This document shows positions 26,924-35,407 of a stretch of 45,367 bases of DNA, in pieces (position 1 is the first letter of the stretch; each line of letters opens with the position of its first letter). The translations under genes were made by a program, and so were the position numbers. The notes beneath the pieces were generated by a model. It did not search any database. It saw only the letters and a program-made list of their open reading frames with translations, and was not told where the DNA came from. Source of the stretch: Campylobacteraceae bacterium (GTDB taxonomy: Bacteria; Campylobacterota; Campylobacteria; Campylobacterales; Campylobacteraceae); the NCBI GenBank assembly GCA_031268335.1, contig JAIRXG010000008.1, positions 1-45,367 of the forward strand, written 5' to 3'.

Positions 26924-27399
26924 TACTTTATCCCTCCTTGTATTTTTAATGGAATTGATATTTGTTATCACTTCGAATGATATATAAACTATTCTAAAGA
27001 TTAAATAAAATTTTTATTTTTTTATAAAAAAAAATTAAATCAATATTTTTTAAAAACAGAATAGATTATTTATATAAAATCCAAAAAGCTTAAATTGAAG
27101 CTATAAGAATCAATTTGTAAAATAAAAGCTTGCATGTAGCGGTTATTTTATATGAGCAGGGCGCAACCAATAATATATGTGCTATCTATACATGTTGATA
27201 GTGCGTTGTTTTTGTCAAAGATGACAAGTACGTTAATTTGTAATTTGTACATAAATTGAAGTGTGCAATACGATAAATTATTTATATAAATCCGAAAAGT
27301 TTAATCGAAAACAAGACATATAATTTATGTTGTGATGAAAGTTTTTGCGCGTCGTAAAACAAATATAGTCTTATGCGAGCAAAAACTTTAAAAATGCAT
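26924..27399. other. Spacer upstream of the TonB receptor with an imperfect direct repeat
   Basis: Very A/T rich, without a gene. Two related stretches share ATTATTTATATAAA followed by TCC-AAAAG and a TTAA word, at about 27065-27096 and 27277-27305. One ACATGT (27190-27195) lies between them. The receptor promoter must be here, but I see no convincing Fur box. Confidence 0.4.
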
Positions 27400-27771
27400 T
27401 TAGATATTTTTTGAAAAAAATTCTCTCATATCGTTTGGTAGTCTTGTAGGTCTCCAATCTTTTATAAAAACTATTAAGATTTTTGCGCAGAAAAGTTTCT
27501 CATCATCTCTATATATCGTGTGCAAAACGTTGGCGCAAGTGCCTTTTAATTCCAAGATTTCAGTCTTAACCTCTATCAAATCTCCCAAATAAGCAGGCTT
27601 AAAATACTCCGCATCTATCTTTTTAACAACAAAGTGGCAATTATTTTCGCCAAGCTTTTTGCCGTCATCATAAAACATTTGACTTCTTGCGCGTTCGCAA
27701 TACTTAATGTAATTTGTATGATATACAACTCCGCCCGCATCCGTATCTTCATAATATATTCTTATTTTCAA
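27400..27771 (-). CDS. ybgC: YbgC-type acyl-CoA thioesterase
   Basis: 123 residues of the hotdog-fold 4HBT family. The N-terminal motif YYEDTDAGGVVYHTNYIKYC carries the catalytic Asp and His. YbgC acts on acyl-CoA or acyl-ACP and is linked to phospholipid metabolism and, in other Proteobacteria, to the Tol-Pal locus; no tol genes are seen here. It lies 26 bases after doxX and probably shares its transcript. Confidence 0.9.
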   Translation of the reverse strand: MKIRIYYEDTDAGGVVYHTNYIKYCERARSQMFYDDGKKLGENNCHFVVKKIDAEYFKPAYLGDLIEVKTEILELKGTCANVLHTIYRDDEKLFCAKILIVFIKDWRPTRLPNDMREFFSKNI

Positions 27772-27797
27772 AATAATCCCTTTAAATTTTTTAGTTT

Positions 27798-28211
27798 TTA
27801 GCTTCTATCTACAGAATATTTGCCGCCGCCCAGAAAGAAAATCGCCGCAGAAACAAACAGATAAAAGTAAATACTCTCTATCGCAAGTCCGCCGTATTGA
27901 CTCAAGGAAAATATATCGGAACTGTGAGACAATAATATTATGAACGCCATATTGATTACAAGTACCAACGCGGCAAGTCTTGTTTTGAAACCGATTATAA
28001 TCAATATCGGCGCTAAAACTTCACCGATATATACGCCGTAGGCGAGAAATTCGGGAAAAACGGAAGATGACAACAGTCCTTTTATGAAGGTTACTCCGTG
28101 TGTTATTTTATTGATGCCGTGCAAAAACATGAGTCCGCCGACCAAAACTCTTAAAATCAATTTTCCTACATGTGCGCTGTTAGCGTTCGCACCAATCGGG
28201 CAAAAAGACAT
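27798..28211 (-). CDS. DoxX-family membrane protein
   Basis: 137 residues with four hydrophobic segments. The DoxX family pattern is seen in LILRVLVGGLMFLHGINKI and in YGVYIGEVLAPILIIIGF. The start at 28211 is chosen because AGGAG lies at proper distance; the in-frame GTG at 28217 is too close to it. DoxX proteins are small quinone- or redox-linked membrane proteins of uncertain role. The first gene of a two-gene unit with ybgC. Confidence 0.88.
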   Translation of the reverse strand: MSFCPIGANANSAHVGKLILRVLVGGLMFLHGINKITHGVTFIKGLLSSSVFPEFLAYGVYIGEVLAPILIIIGFKTRLAALVLVINMAFIILLSHSSDIFSLSQYGGLAIESIYFYLFVSAAIFFLGGGKYSVDRS

Positions 28212-28308
28212 ATTCACTCCTAATTAAAATTTTACAGAATGATAGCAAAAATTGTCCAATTAAAAATTAAATGGCTCTATAAAACAGCCTAATTTAAACA
28301 TTTTTTAT

Positions 28309-28314
28309 TACAAT
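28309..28314 (+). promoter_or_regulatory. -10 box 7 bases before the S4-protein ATG (possible leaderless mRNA)
   Basis: TACAAT at 28309-28314, with a T-rich stretch upstream, is followed by only six bases (TACGCA) before the ATG at 28321. Transcription starting at the normal distance from this box would begin on or beside the A of the start codon. No Shine-Dalgarno sequence is visible. Confidence 0.5.
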
Positions 28315-28320
28315 TACGCA

Positions 28321-28569
28321 ATGAGAATAGACAAATACTTAAATTGCGTCAATATCACTAAACGCCGCGCAGTCGCAGAAGATATGTGTAAAAGCGGCGT
28401 TGTTAGCATCAATGACAAAGTTGTGAAGCCATCAAAAAATGTGCAAGTTGGCGATATAATAACAATCGTCTATTTACAGCGTAGCGTAAAATACGAGGTT
28501 TTACAAATACCAAATACAAAAACTATCTCAAAAACGGAGCAAGATAGGTATGCAAAGGAAATAACATGA
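28321..28569 (+). CDS. Small S4-domain RNA-binding protein (RqcP/Hsp15-like)
   Basis: 82 residues, almost all one S4 domain: MRIDKYLNCVNITKRRAVAE, then SGVVSINDKVVKPSKNVQVGD. Members bind rRNA or stalled 50S subunits (RqcP/YabO, Hsp15). Which one this is cannot be told. The stop overlaps the trpD ATG by 4 bases, so the two are coupled. No ribosome binding site is visible; see the -10 box at 28309. Confidence 0.88.
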   Translation: MRIDKYLNCVNITKRRAVAEDMCKSGVVSINDKVVKPSKNVQVGDIITIVYLQRSVKYEVLQIPNTKTISKTEQDRYAKEIT

Positions 28570-29549
28570 ACTTTTTGGAAGCCAAAAAGGCATTTGCCGC
28601 ACTTTTTCAAAACGAATTAAGCGAATGGGAGGCAAGGTCGCTTTTGACGACGCTTTATGAAAACGGTGAAAACGAAGAGGAAATTGCCGCCGCCGCTACC
28701 GTCATGAGAAGCCACTCTATAAGGCTTTTGGTTCCTTTTGAGCTGCAAAGCAAGATAATAGATATTGTAGGTACGGGCGGAGACAAAAGCAAAAGTATTA
28801 ACATTTCAAGCACAGCCGCTATTATTTTAGCTTCGCTCGGATGCTATGTGGCAAAACACGGAAACAGAGCGATAACGAGCAATTCCGGAAGCGCGGATAT
28901 GTTGGAAGCTATCGGCATAAATTTAAGTCTTCCTCAAGAAGGACAAATTAAGATGCTTGAAGATACAAATTTTACCTTTATGTTTGCCATAAATCATCAT
29001 CCGGCTATGTCGCATATTATGCCGATTAGAAGAAGTATTCCGTATCCGACAATTTTTAATATCATAGGACCTTTATGCAATCCGGCTGGTGCAAAAAAGG
29101 GGTTAATAGGCGTCCTAAATCCAACTTTCAATATCAAAATAGCAAACGCATTAAAACTTTTAAATAGCATCTCAGCTCTTGTCGTAAGCTCAAACGACGG
29201 TATGGATGAGATAAGCGTAAGTTCCATTACAAAAGCCGCCATGCTGAAAGACGGCAAAGTTACCGAATTTGAGATAGATCCGCAAAAGTATGGTATCAAG
29301 ATTTACGATAAACAAGAAGTTGTTGGCGGAGACGCTTTGCAAAATGCCAAAATAGCACTTGATACTTTGACAAATAAAGAACAAGGCGCAAAAAAAGATA
29401 TAGTGCTCATAAACGCGGCTTTTGCGCTCGTTTTGGATGATAAAGCAAGAGATGTACAAGAGGGGCTTGAGATGGCAAAAATGGCTGTAGAAAGTGGTAA
29501 AGCCAAAATCAAACTTGATGAAATTATCAAATTTTCGCAAATGTTCTAA
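28566..29549 (+). CDS. trpD: Anthranilate phosphoribosyltransferase
   Basis: 327 residues, full length for a TrpD without the TrpG glutaminase domain. The PRPP loop GTGGD is at 69-73 in IVGTGGDKSKSINIS; KHGNRAITSNSGSAD and HHPAMSHIMPIRR follow, and then IFNIIGPLCNPA. It transfers a phosphoribosyl group to anthranilate in tryptophan synthesis. No other trp gene lies in the window; the gene is coupled to the S4 protein instead. Confidence 0.93.
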   Translation: MNFLEAKKAFAALFQNELSEWEARSLLTTLYENGENEEEIAAAATVMRSHSIRLLVPFELQSKIIDIVGTGGDKSKSINISSTAAIILASLGCYVAKHGNRAITSNSGSADMLEAIGINLSLPQEGQIKMLEDTNFTFMFAINHHPAMSHIMPIRRSIPYPTIFNIIGPLCNPAGAKKGLIGVLNPTFNIKIANALKLLNSISALVVSSNDGMDEISVSSITKAAMLKDGKVTEFEIDPQKYGIKIYDKQEVVGGDALQNAKIALDTLTNKEQGAKKDIVLINAAFALVLDDKARDVQEGLEMAKMAVESGKAKIKLDEIIKFSQMF

Positions 29550-29582
29550 TCTTTACATGTAGACTTTACGCGTAAAAACATT

Positions 29583-30008
29583 ATGATAGAGCGGCGATTT
29601 GAATTAGAAAAAAGTCAGATAAGTAAGGTAGTCAAAGTTATTGCAAAGTTATTGCAATATGGCGGGATAGTTTTATTAAGGGGCGATTTAGCGTCCGGCA
29701 AAACAACGCTTGTAAAACATATGGCAGCTTTTTACGGAATAAAAAAAGATGCTGTTTCGAGTCCGACTTTTTCTGTGATGAATAGATATGCATCGGATTT
29801 TTTTCATTATGATATATATCAAAAGGGGATTCGCGGTATTATGGAAAATGGGCTTTTTGAAAATTTACAGCAAAAAGGATATCATTTTGTAGAGTGGGGC
29901 GATGAAGAGCTTGAAATGATGTTAAAAAGATACGCGTTACCGTATATTGTTGTTGAAATAGTACCATTAACGCCAAATAAAAGAATATATAAGGTATATA
30001 ATGCATAA
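29583..30008 (+). CDS. tsaE: tRNA threonylcarbamoyladenosine ATPase TsaE
   Basis: 141 residues. P-loop GDLASGKTT at 34-42, then SSPTFSVMNRY and FHYDIYQ, with HFVEWGDE near the end. TsaE drives the TsaBD complex that makes t6A in ANN-decoding tRNAs. The stop overlaps the lptB start by 8 bases. The tsaE-lptB pairing is known from Campylobacter. Confidence 0.93.
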   Translation: MIERRFELEKSQISKVVKVIAKLLQYGGIVLLRGDLASGKTTLVKHMAAFYGIKKDAVSSPTFSVMNRYASDFFHYDIYQKGIRGIMENGLFENLQQKGYHFVEWGDEELEMMLKRYALPYIVVEIVPLTPNKRIYKVYNA

Positions 30009-30726
30009 ATTATCAGTGCAAAAATTAGCCAAAATTATAAAAAAAACGCAGATAATACACGATATCTCTCTCGAGGTAAAAAGCGGCGAAATTGTAGGAC
30101 TTTTGGGACCTAATGGGGCTGGAAAAACAACAACTTTTTATATGATTTGCGGACTTATTTCACCTACAAGCGGCGACATATACCTTGATGACATAAAAAT
30201 CTCGACAAAACCGCTTCATGAAAGAGCAAAACTCGGCATTGGTTATCTGCCGCAAGAATCAAGCATTTTCAAAGATTTGAGCGTAGAGGAAAATCTGGCT
30301 TTAGCAGCTGAAATAGTATGTAAGAGTAAAGAAGAACAAGAAAGTAGGGTTGAGGAGCTTTTAGATCTTTTAAACATTCAGCCTGTACGTCAAAGAAAAG
30401 GGGTAAGTTTAAGCGGCGGAGAGCGCAGACGATGTGAAATAGCTCGTTCGCTTGCTATTATGCCCAAATTTTTACTTTTGGACGAACCGTTTGCCGGCGT
30501 TGACCCTATAGCTGTGAACGATATACAGAACATAGTGAAGGATTTGACAAAACTAAATATTGGCGTTCTTATCACGGATCATAATGTACGCGAAACTTTA
30601 GCCATTTGCGATAGAGCCTATGTTATAAAAGACGGCTCGTTGCTTGCCAGCGGAACAAGCGAAGAAGTGGCGCAAAATAGGGCTGTAAGAACGTATTATC
30701 TCGGAGAGGGATTTAAGTTTTTTTAA
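30001..30726 (+). CDS. lptB: LPS export ABC transporter ATPase
   Basis: 241 residues, one ABC domain. GPNGAGKTT is at 36-44, with Q-loop LPQESSIFKDLSVEEN, signature LSGGERRR, Walker B FLLLDEPFAGVDP and switch His in ITDHNVRE. It powers the LptB2FG extractor; an LptF/G-type permease is at 4031-5053. In C. jejuni I expect rpoN next; here the following 0.8 kb is decayed DNA, so a break in synteny is likely. Confidence 0.94.
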   Translation: MHKLSVQKLAKIIKKTQIIHDISLEVKSGEIVGLLGPNGAGKTTTFYMICGLISPTSGDIYLDDIKISTKPLHERAKLGIGYLPQESSIFKDLSVEENLALAAEIVCKSKEEQESRVEELLDLLNIQPVRQRKGVSLSGGERRRCEIARSLAIMPKFLLLDEPFAGVDPIAVNDIQNIVKDLTKLNIGVLITDHNVRETLAICDRAYVIKDGSLLASGTSEEVAQNRAVRTYYLGEGFKFF

Positions 30727-30818
30727 ATTTTTACGGATATTTGAGTTTGAACGCAAAACATATAGAGTATTTGCAATTTCTATTTTACAAATAATTACAA
30801 TTTTTCATAACGCTTACA

Positions 30819-31395
30819 TGTTTTCCATAAAAGCTTCGCGTTTTATAAGATATTCAAGCGATTTGCTATTTCATGGCGTTATGCAATAAAAGCAGAACCC
30901 TATAATACTACCGATGATGATGCAAAAAAATTATTTTTGAAAACAATAAAACATATAATTGATATGAATCGTGACTTCCGAAAATGTATTGAAGCAGATT
31001 ATGGAGATCAACAATCAATGCCTGAAAATACGATCAAAATTCACCAACTACCTCTTAATAAAAGGCTTGGTATTTATCACGAGTATAAAATTATTGAACA
31101 AAGAGATTAGTATATTAAAAAGTCAAAATCCAATAAGAAATGTTCAGAATTATTTTTTGTCTGCTCTTATCTTTTTGAGCTTATTAAAAACAGCAGATAA
31201 TTTTGTATTGCCTGTAAATATATTATTGTCAGTAATTTCTGTTTTATTTATATGGGTGTAAACCAAGAAATATAAAGAATTAGAAAAAGCCTATGCTTTG
31301 ACATAGCATGAAATTAATTTTATCGCTACGCAAAAAGATGAAATAAAAACAGATGATTTATTCTTAGAGTTTGTTGATAATTCTGAAAATGCTTT
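30819..31395 (+). pseudogene. Decayed coding remnants, unknown family
   Basis: Several plus-strand frames look like coding but do not connect. One opens at ATG 30819 (MFSIKASRFIRYSSDLLFHG) and stops at 30888. A shifted frame reads WRYAIKAEPYNTTDDDAKK and runs to a TAG near 31110. A third, 30971-31261, gives a Lys-rich start then two hydrophobic segments (YFLSALIFLSLLKTADNF, LLSVISVLFIWV). After a stop near 31303 a fragment EINFIATQKDEIKTDD runs into attC-like element C. GTTATGC at 30878-30884 may be another element end. I recognise no family. It may be one or two broken cassette genes. Confidence 0.45.
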
Positions 31396-31396
31396 T

Positions 31397-31490
31397 TCGT
31401 TCTGGCTGTTTACGACGTTGCGGAATGACCTAGCCAAAACGGAGCCCGAGCCGCCTACTGGCGCGAAGCGTAAACAGAGATCTGTTATAT
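31397..31490 (-). repeat. attC-like element C (short, reverse orientation)
   Basis: About 94 bp. The minus strand reads ATATAAC (31490-31484), then AGATCTCTGTTTACGCTTCG, GCGCCAGTAGGCGGCTCGGG, CTCCGTTTTGGCTAGGTC and, after a deletion compared with A, CGTCGTAAACAGCCAGAACG. The central part is identical to element A over tens of bases. It follows the lipoprotein gene 31533-32375, as A and B follow the toxin genes. Confidence 0.55.
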
Positions 31491-31532
31491 GGCGTGGGCG
31501 CGTACTCCATATATTATACTATTATTTAAAAA

Positions 31533-32375
31533 TCAATCCGTTTTATGGTATTTGCCTTTTAGAGACCCGACTGTTAATATTGCTGCAGATTGTGGGGCAT
31601 CGAGGATATTTAAAAACTCGTTTTCTAATTCGTAATAAAGTACCTCCCTTGCGAAAAAATCTTTATCCTGTTTTTTTTCATAGACCATAACTATTGTTTC
31701 GTTATTAAAAACATACCTGCCGCTGGTAATCGTTTCAAATTTTCTCCATCTATTAAAAGATGTTATGGTAAACCTATCATTCTGAAAAGTTATTTTATTG
31801 TTAAATGGCGGATAACTATTTTCATAATACCATGTCCCTGCCAAATAGGTAGGGTTTGCATCTGAGAATGCCAGATATGCTTTTACTTTTTCAATACTAG
31901 CCAGAGCTGCTATTTTGCTATTATCCGAATTTTCGAGCGTTTTTTCATCAGTTAATTTGGTAATAAAAAAGCGTATTGAATCAGGAGAAAAAAATCCTTC
32001 TGAGTCCGTAATTTCATAATTGAGATAATAATTTTGTCCTTCTTCAAAATTAAAAACGACACGTAGTAGGCTAGATGTTCTATCTCCATCGTTGTATTGC
32101 ACAGTCAGTTGATGCATCCCAGAGATAAGAGTCACCATCTCGTTTCTATGGATAGCGTCGCGTGGGCGATCAACATCGTTGATGGCAAAAATATATGAAT
32201 ATTCTTTAGTCGCTATATAACACCTTTTTTCCAGAGGAACTTCAGTATTCAAAAGGACCGGAATACTCTTCACATAATTTATTTCAGCCTTTTGCCCTAC
32301 AGTTGCGCAACCGATAAGAAGAAATGCCATAGCCGATAAAATAAACAATACAAAGAAATACCTTAAAGTTTTCAT
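31533..32375 (-). CDS. Predicted lipoprotein, unknown family
   Basis: 280 residues with a lipoprotein signal peptide and lipobox LIGC (Cys near residue 23). The mature part has a PEGA-like or carbohydrate-sensor-like stretch (RNEMVTLISGMHQLTVQYNDG), then FNFEEGQNYYLNYEI. A second half (LAGTWYYENSYPPFNNKITF, SGRYVFNNETIVMVYE) resembles lipocalin-like strands. I do not recognise a named family; similar lipoproteins are frequent in Treponema. AAAGGAG precedes the ATG. It lies between attC-like elements C and D and is probably a cassette gene. Confidence 0.75.
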   Translation of the reverse strand: MKTLRYFFVLFILSAMAFLLIGCATVGQKAEINYVKSIPVLLNTEVPLEKRCYIATKEYSYIFAINDVDRPRDAIHRNEMVTLISGMHQLTVQYNDGDRTSSLLRVVFNFEEGQNYYLNYEITDSEGFFSPDSIRFFITKLTDEKTLENSDNSKIAALASIEKVKAYLAFSDANPTYLAGTWYYENSYPPFNNKITFQNDRFTITSFNRWRKFETITSGRYVFNNETIVMVYEKKQDKDFFAREVLYYELENEFLNILDAPQSAAILTVGSLKGKYHKTD

Positions 32376-32461
32376 GCTTTCTCCTTTATATGGTATTTTA
32401 TATAAAAAATATCATATTGTCAATCAATTTTCCAAATAATTATTCTCAACAATTTCAGCCC

Positions 32462-32487
32462 CAACGTCGTAAACAGACCTGTTATGT
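32462..32487 (-). repeat. attC-like element D (half site overlapping a gene end)
   Basis: The plus strand CAACGTCGTAAACAG-ACCT-GTTATGT matches the right end of element A (ACGTCGTAAACAG...GTTATGC). The other half is not visible. The stop codon of the acetyltransferase gene (32482-32484) lies inside the GTTATGT box. Confidence 0.45.
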
Positions 32488-33018
32488 GCAGTTGCGCCGT
32501 ATTCCATTATTATTTTTTTCTATTAGTTTCTTATTTGCTTCTATAATTTTTCTAAAATCTACCATATTTATATTATACATTAAATCATAATTTGGGTCTT
32601 TTGGTTTGAATTGATTTACACCATATATTATACTATTTGCGGGCATATCCCTCGTAATTATTGCACCTGCAGCTATAACAGAATTTTCTCCAATTATTAT
32701 TGGCCCCAATATTTTTGCCCCATCAGCAATTACAACATTTTTACAAATTATTGGACAGCTAATATTTTCCCATTCACTATTTGTTTTATTATATCTCATA
32801 TTTGATCCAATGGTTACATTTTGATATATTACAACATTTTCACAAATTTTTGAAGCGACAATTGTACAACCTCGCGCATGATGAGCAAATAAAACGCTTT
32901 TATCTATTTCCGTACAATTAATTTCACAGCCGTATAATTTTTCCAATAGATTTTTAGCCAATATTTTTAACGTTTTATTTCGTGAGAAACAATTTATTTT
33001 TATCAGTTTTTCAAGCAT
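32482..33018 (-). CDS. Serine O-acetyltransferase-like hexapeptide transferase
   Basis: 178 residues. A short helical start is followed by left-handed beta-helix repeats: FAHHARGCTIVAS, IYQNVTIGSN, CPIICKNVVIADGAKILG and IIIGENSVIAAGAIITRD. The pattern His-His-Ala-x-Gly and the C-terminal part resemble CysE-type serine acetyltransferases, but the protein is shorter than CysE (about 250), and sugar acetyltransferases of surface polysaccharides look alike. The final residues (RRNCT) and stop codon are encoded by attC-like element D. No cysteine-synthesis gene is near. Confidence 0.75.
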   Translation of the reverse strand: MLEKLIKINCFSRNKTLKILAKNLLEKLYGCEINCTEIDKSVLFAHHARGCTIVASKICENVVIYQNVTIGSNMRYNKTNSEWENISCPIICKNVVIADGAKILGPIIIGENSVIAAGAIITRDMPANSIIYGVNQFKPKDPNYDLMYNINMVDFRKIIEANKKLIEKNNNGIRRNCT

Positions 33019-33142
33019 AGTTCAAAACTCCTTTCCAATGAACGTTTTATACCATAGTATTTCTATATTTATTGGCATTTTTTATATAATTTGCCATTCC
33101 AATTATTTTCCATAAAAATCCTCTTCTTTGCCAAAATATCTT

Positions 33143-33381
33143 TTAGAAAATCGGGTATTTTTCACTAAATACTTTATTGGGGCAGACTCGGATACATTTT
33201 TTGCAGCCGATACAGTTTTCTGCATTTTTTATAACAATGTGCTTATGCCATAAAAACCAACTTTTCCTATTACCTGTTTCGGGCATGTGTCAATACATTT
33301 CCAACATGCGATACAATTTCGAGGATTTGCCCAAACATGAGCGGTCTTGATTTTGTTTAATTTTTCCATTCCTTTTGCCAT
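33143..33381 (-). pseudogene. Two-cluster 4Fe-4S ferredoxin, frameshifted
   Basis: From the ATG at 33381 the frame reads MAKGMEKLNKIKTAH then NCIACWKCIDTCPK, a complete first 4Fe-4S motif. It then runs into a stop shortly after GKVGF. Shifting frame at the run of five A residues (plus strand 33252-33256; six would restore it) gives FLWHKHIVIKNAE and a second motif NCIGCKKCIRVCPNKV, ending at TAA 33143-33145. Together it would be a protein of about 79 residues. It lies downstream of macB. A sequencing slip is possible. Confidence 0.7.
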
Positions 33382-33457
33382 TTTATTCCATCCTTAATAT
33401 ATAAGACGTTTTAATATGATAAATATTTTAGTATGACAATAACCTGCAAAATCGCAA

Positions 33458-35395
33458 TCAATCCCTTGCTAACGCTTCTATCGGATTTAGATTTGATGCA
33501 TTGCGCGCAGGCATATATCCAAATAAAATGCCTATCGCCGTTGAGAAAAATAGAGCTATCAAAACGGCGTCCAAAGATAAAATCATCTTAAAATCATTCA
33601 CAAAATTATTAAATACAACACTAAACAATATCGTAAGTAAAATTCCCACAATTCCGCCCATTAAACACAACAATACGGCTTCTATCAAAAACTGTTGCAA
33701 TATATTTTTGCGTTTAGCTCCAATAGCCATCCTGATACCTATCTCTTTAGTTCTTTCCGTTACCGAAACGAGCATGATATTCATAACTCCTATGCCGCCA
33801 ACCACAAGAGCAATAACAGCTATGGAAGATACCAAAAGCGTCATAGTATTAGCTATGTCCTCAACCATTTTTCGTATGCTGTCGCTATTTATGGTGAAAA
33901 AATCCTTTTTTCCGTGAATGACCGTCAAAACCTTTATCAAGTCATCTTCAGCTAAATGCGAATTTATATTATCCGAAATTTTTACGGTGATACCGGCTAT
34001 CTCTTGATTTCCAAGCACTTTATACATAGCTGTCATATATGGTATATATACATGTAAGTTCATATTGGGAGGTCCGAAATTATCTTCGTGCGCCATAACC
34101 CCTATGATTTTCAAAGGTTGCTTGTTGAACATGATAATCTCTCCAAGCGCGTTTTTTTCGCCAAAAATCTCTTTTTGCGTATTTTGGTCTATTATTGCTA
34201 CTGCTGCTGCATTTTTGACTTCAAAAATATTAAACCTTCTGCCTACTTCCAATTTTTTATTGTTAACTTCAAGAAATTCTGCGCTAACGCCCTCCAGTGA
34301 AGAGATTACCGATTTATTTTTATAAACTATCAAACCTTGTGCCGCAATGTTCGGGCTGACACTATCAACATAGCTTAGTTTTGAAAAAATCTCCGCATCG
34401 CTTATTTTCAGCGTTTTTATCTTAGCAGCCTCTTTATCGCCAAATCCTTTGCCCGGCAACACTATAATCGTATTTGCTCCTATAGAGTTTACGTTTTCCA
34501 TTATTTTCTCTTTTGAGCCATTACCAAGGGCAACAACAGAAACTACAGAAGCTATTCCTATAATGATTCCAAGCATAGTCAGCAAAGATCTCATTTTGTG
34601 GGTTTTGATAGCCTTTAACGACATTTTAAAACTTTCATAAAATTGATACCTTAAGTAGTCAAATCTACTTCTTCTATCTGTTGATTTTTCCTCTCGTGTC
34701 TCGCATAAAACACCGTTTTTTATTGTATCTGATATTATCTCTCCATCTTTAATCTCAATAATTCTATTTGCATATGAAGCTATGTTTTTGTCATGAGTTA
34801 CTAAGATAATAGTATGACCTTTTTCGTGCAAATTTTTAATTATTTTCATAACAATTTCGCCACTTTTACTATCAAGAGCTCCTGTTGGTTCATCGGCAAG
34901 TATTACCTCGCCACCATTTATAAGCGCGCGGGCGATGCTTACTCTTTGCTGCTGTCCTCCTGAAAGTTCATTGGGTCTATTTTCGGATCTGTCTTGAAGT
35001 CCGAAATCATTCAGCAGATTTTCTGCTTTTTTTATCCTTGTTTTATTTTCCAATCCATAATATATACAAGGCAAAGCGATATTTTCAAGCGCATTTAAAC
35101 TTGATAAAAGATTATATCTTTGAAATATAAAACCAAATGTTTTGCATCTAAGCTCCGCTTGTTTGTCTTTATCCATATCGACAACTTCAATGCCGTTTAC
35201 CTTGTATGAACCGGATGATGAAGAGTCCAAACAACCCAAAATGTTCATGAGCGTTGATTTACCTGAGCCGGATTGTCCCATGATAGCGACAAAATCGCCT
35301 TTATCTATCGATAGATTTATATTTTTGAGCGCATATATTTTATTATTTCCAAGGTCAAAATATCTGTTTACATCTCTCATTTCTATTATTTTCAT
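33458..35395 (-). CDS. macB: MacB-type ABC transporter, fused ATPase and permease
   Basis: 645 residues. The N-terminal ABC domain has GQSGSGKST at 40-48, ELSGGQQQR and VILADEPTGALD. The permease part has one membrane segment near 270-295 (LLTMLGIIIGIASVVSVVAL), a large periplasmic domain, and three C-terminal segments including GGIGVMNIMLVSVTERTKEI. MacB is a mechanotransmitter that with MacA and a TolC-like channel exports macrolides, lipopeptides or toxins. It starts 12 bases after macA. No outer-membrane channel gene is adjacent. One TACATGTA lies at 34049-34056. Confidence 0.94.
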   Translation of the reverse strand: MKIIEMRDVNRYFDLGNNKIYALKNINLSIDKGDFVAIMGQSGSGKSTLMNILGCLDSSSSGSYKVNGIEVVDMDKDKQAELRCKTFGFIFQRYNLLSSLNALENIALPCIYYGLENKTRIKKAENLLNDFGLQDRSENRPNELSGGQQQRVSIARALINGGEVILADEPTGALDSKSGEIVMKIIKNLHEKGHTIILVTHDKNIASYANRIIEIKDGEIISDTIKNGVLCETREEKSTDRRSRFDYLRYQFYESFKMSLKAIKTHKMRSLLTMLGIIIGIASVVSVVALGNGSKEKIMENVNSIGANTIIVLPGKGFGDKEAAKIKTLKISDAEIFSKLSYVDSVSPNIAAQGLIVYKNKSVISSLEGVSAEFLEVNNKKLEVGRRFNIFEVKNAAAVAIIDQNTQKEIFGEKNALGEIIMFNKQPLKIIGVMAHEDNFGPPNMNLHVYIPYMTAMYKVLGNQEIAGITVKISDNINSHLAEDDLIKVLTVIHGKKDFFTINSDSIRKMVEDIANTMTLLVSSIAVIALVVGGIGVMNIMLVSVTERTKEIGIRMAIGAKRKNILQQFLIEAVLLCLMGGIVGILLTILFSVVFNNFVNDFKMILSLDAVLIALFFSTAIGILFGYMPARNASNLNPIEALARD

Positions 35396-35407
35396 ATTTT
35401 ATCCTTG

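Noticed and set aside
26924..27060. Possible Fur box before the TonB receptor
   Set aside because: The region has several ATTATC-like words, but none forms a convincing 19-bp inverted repeat in such A/T-rich DNA.
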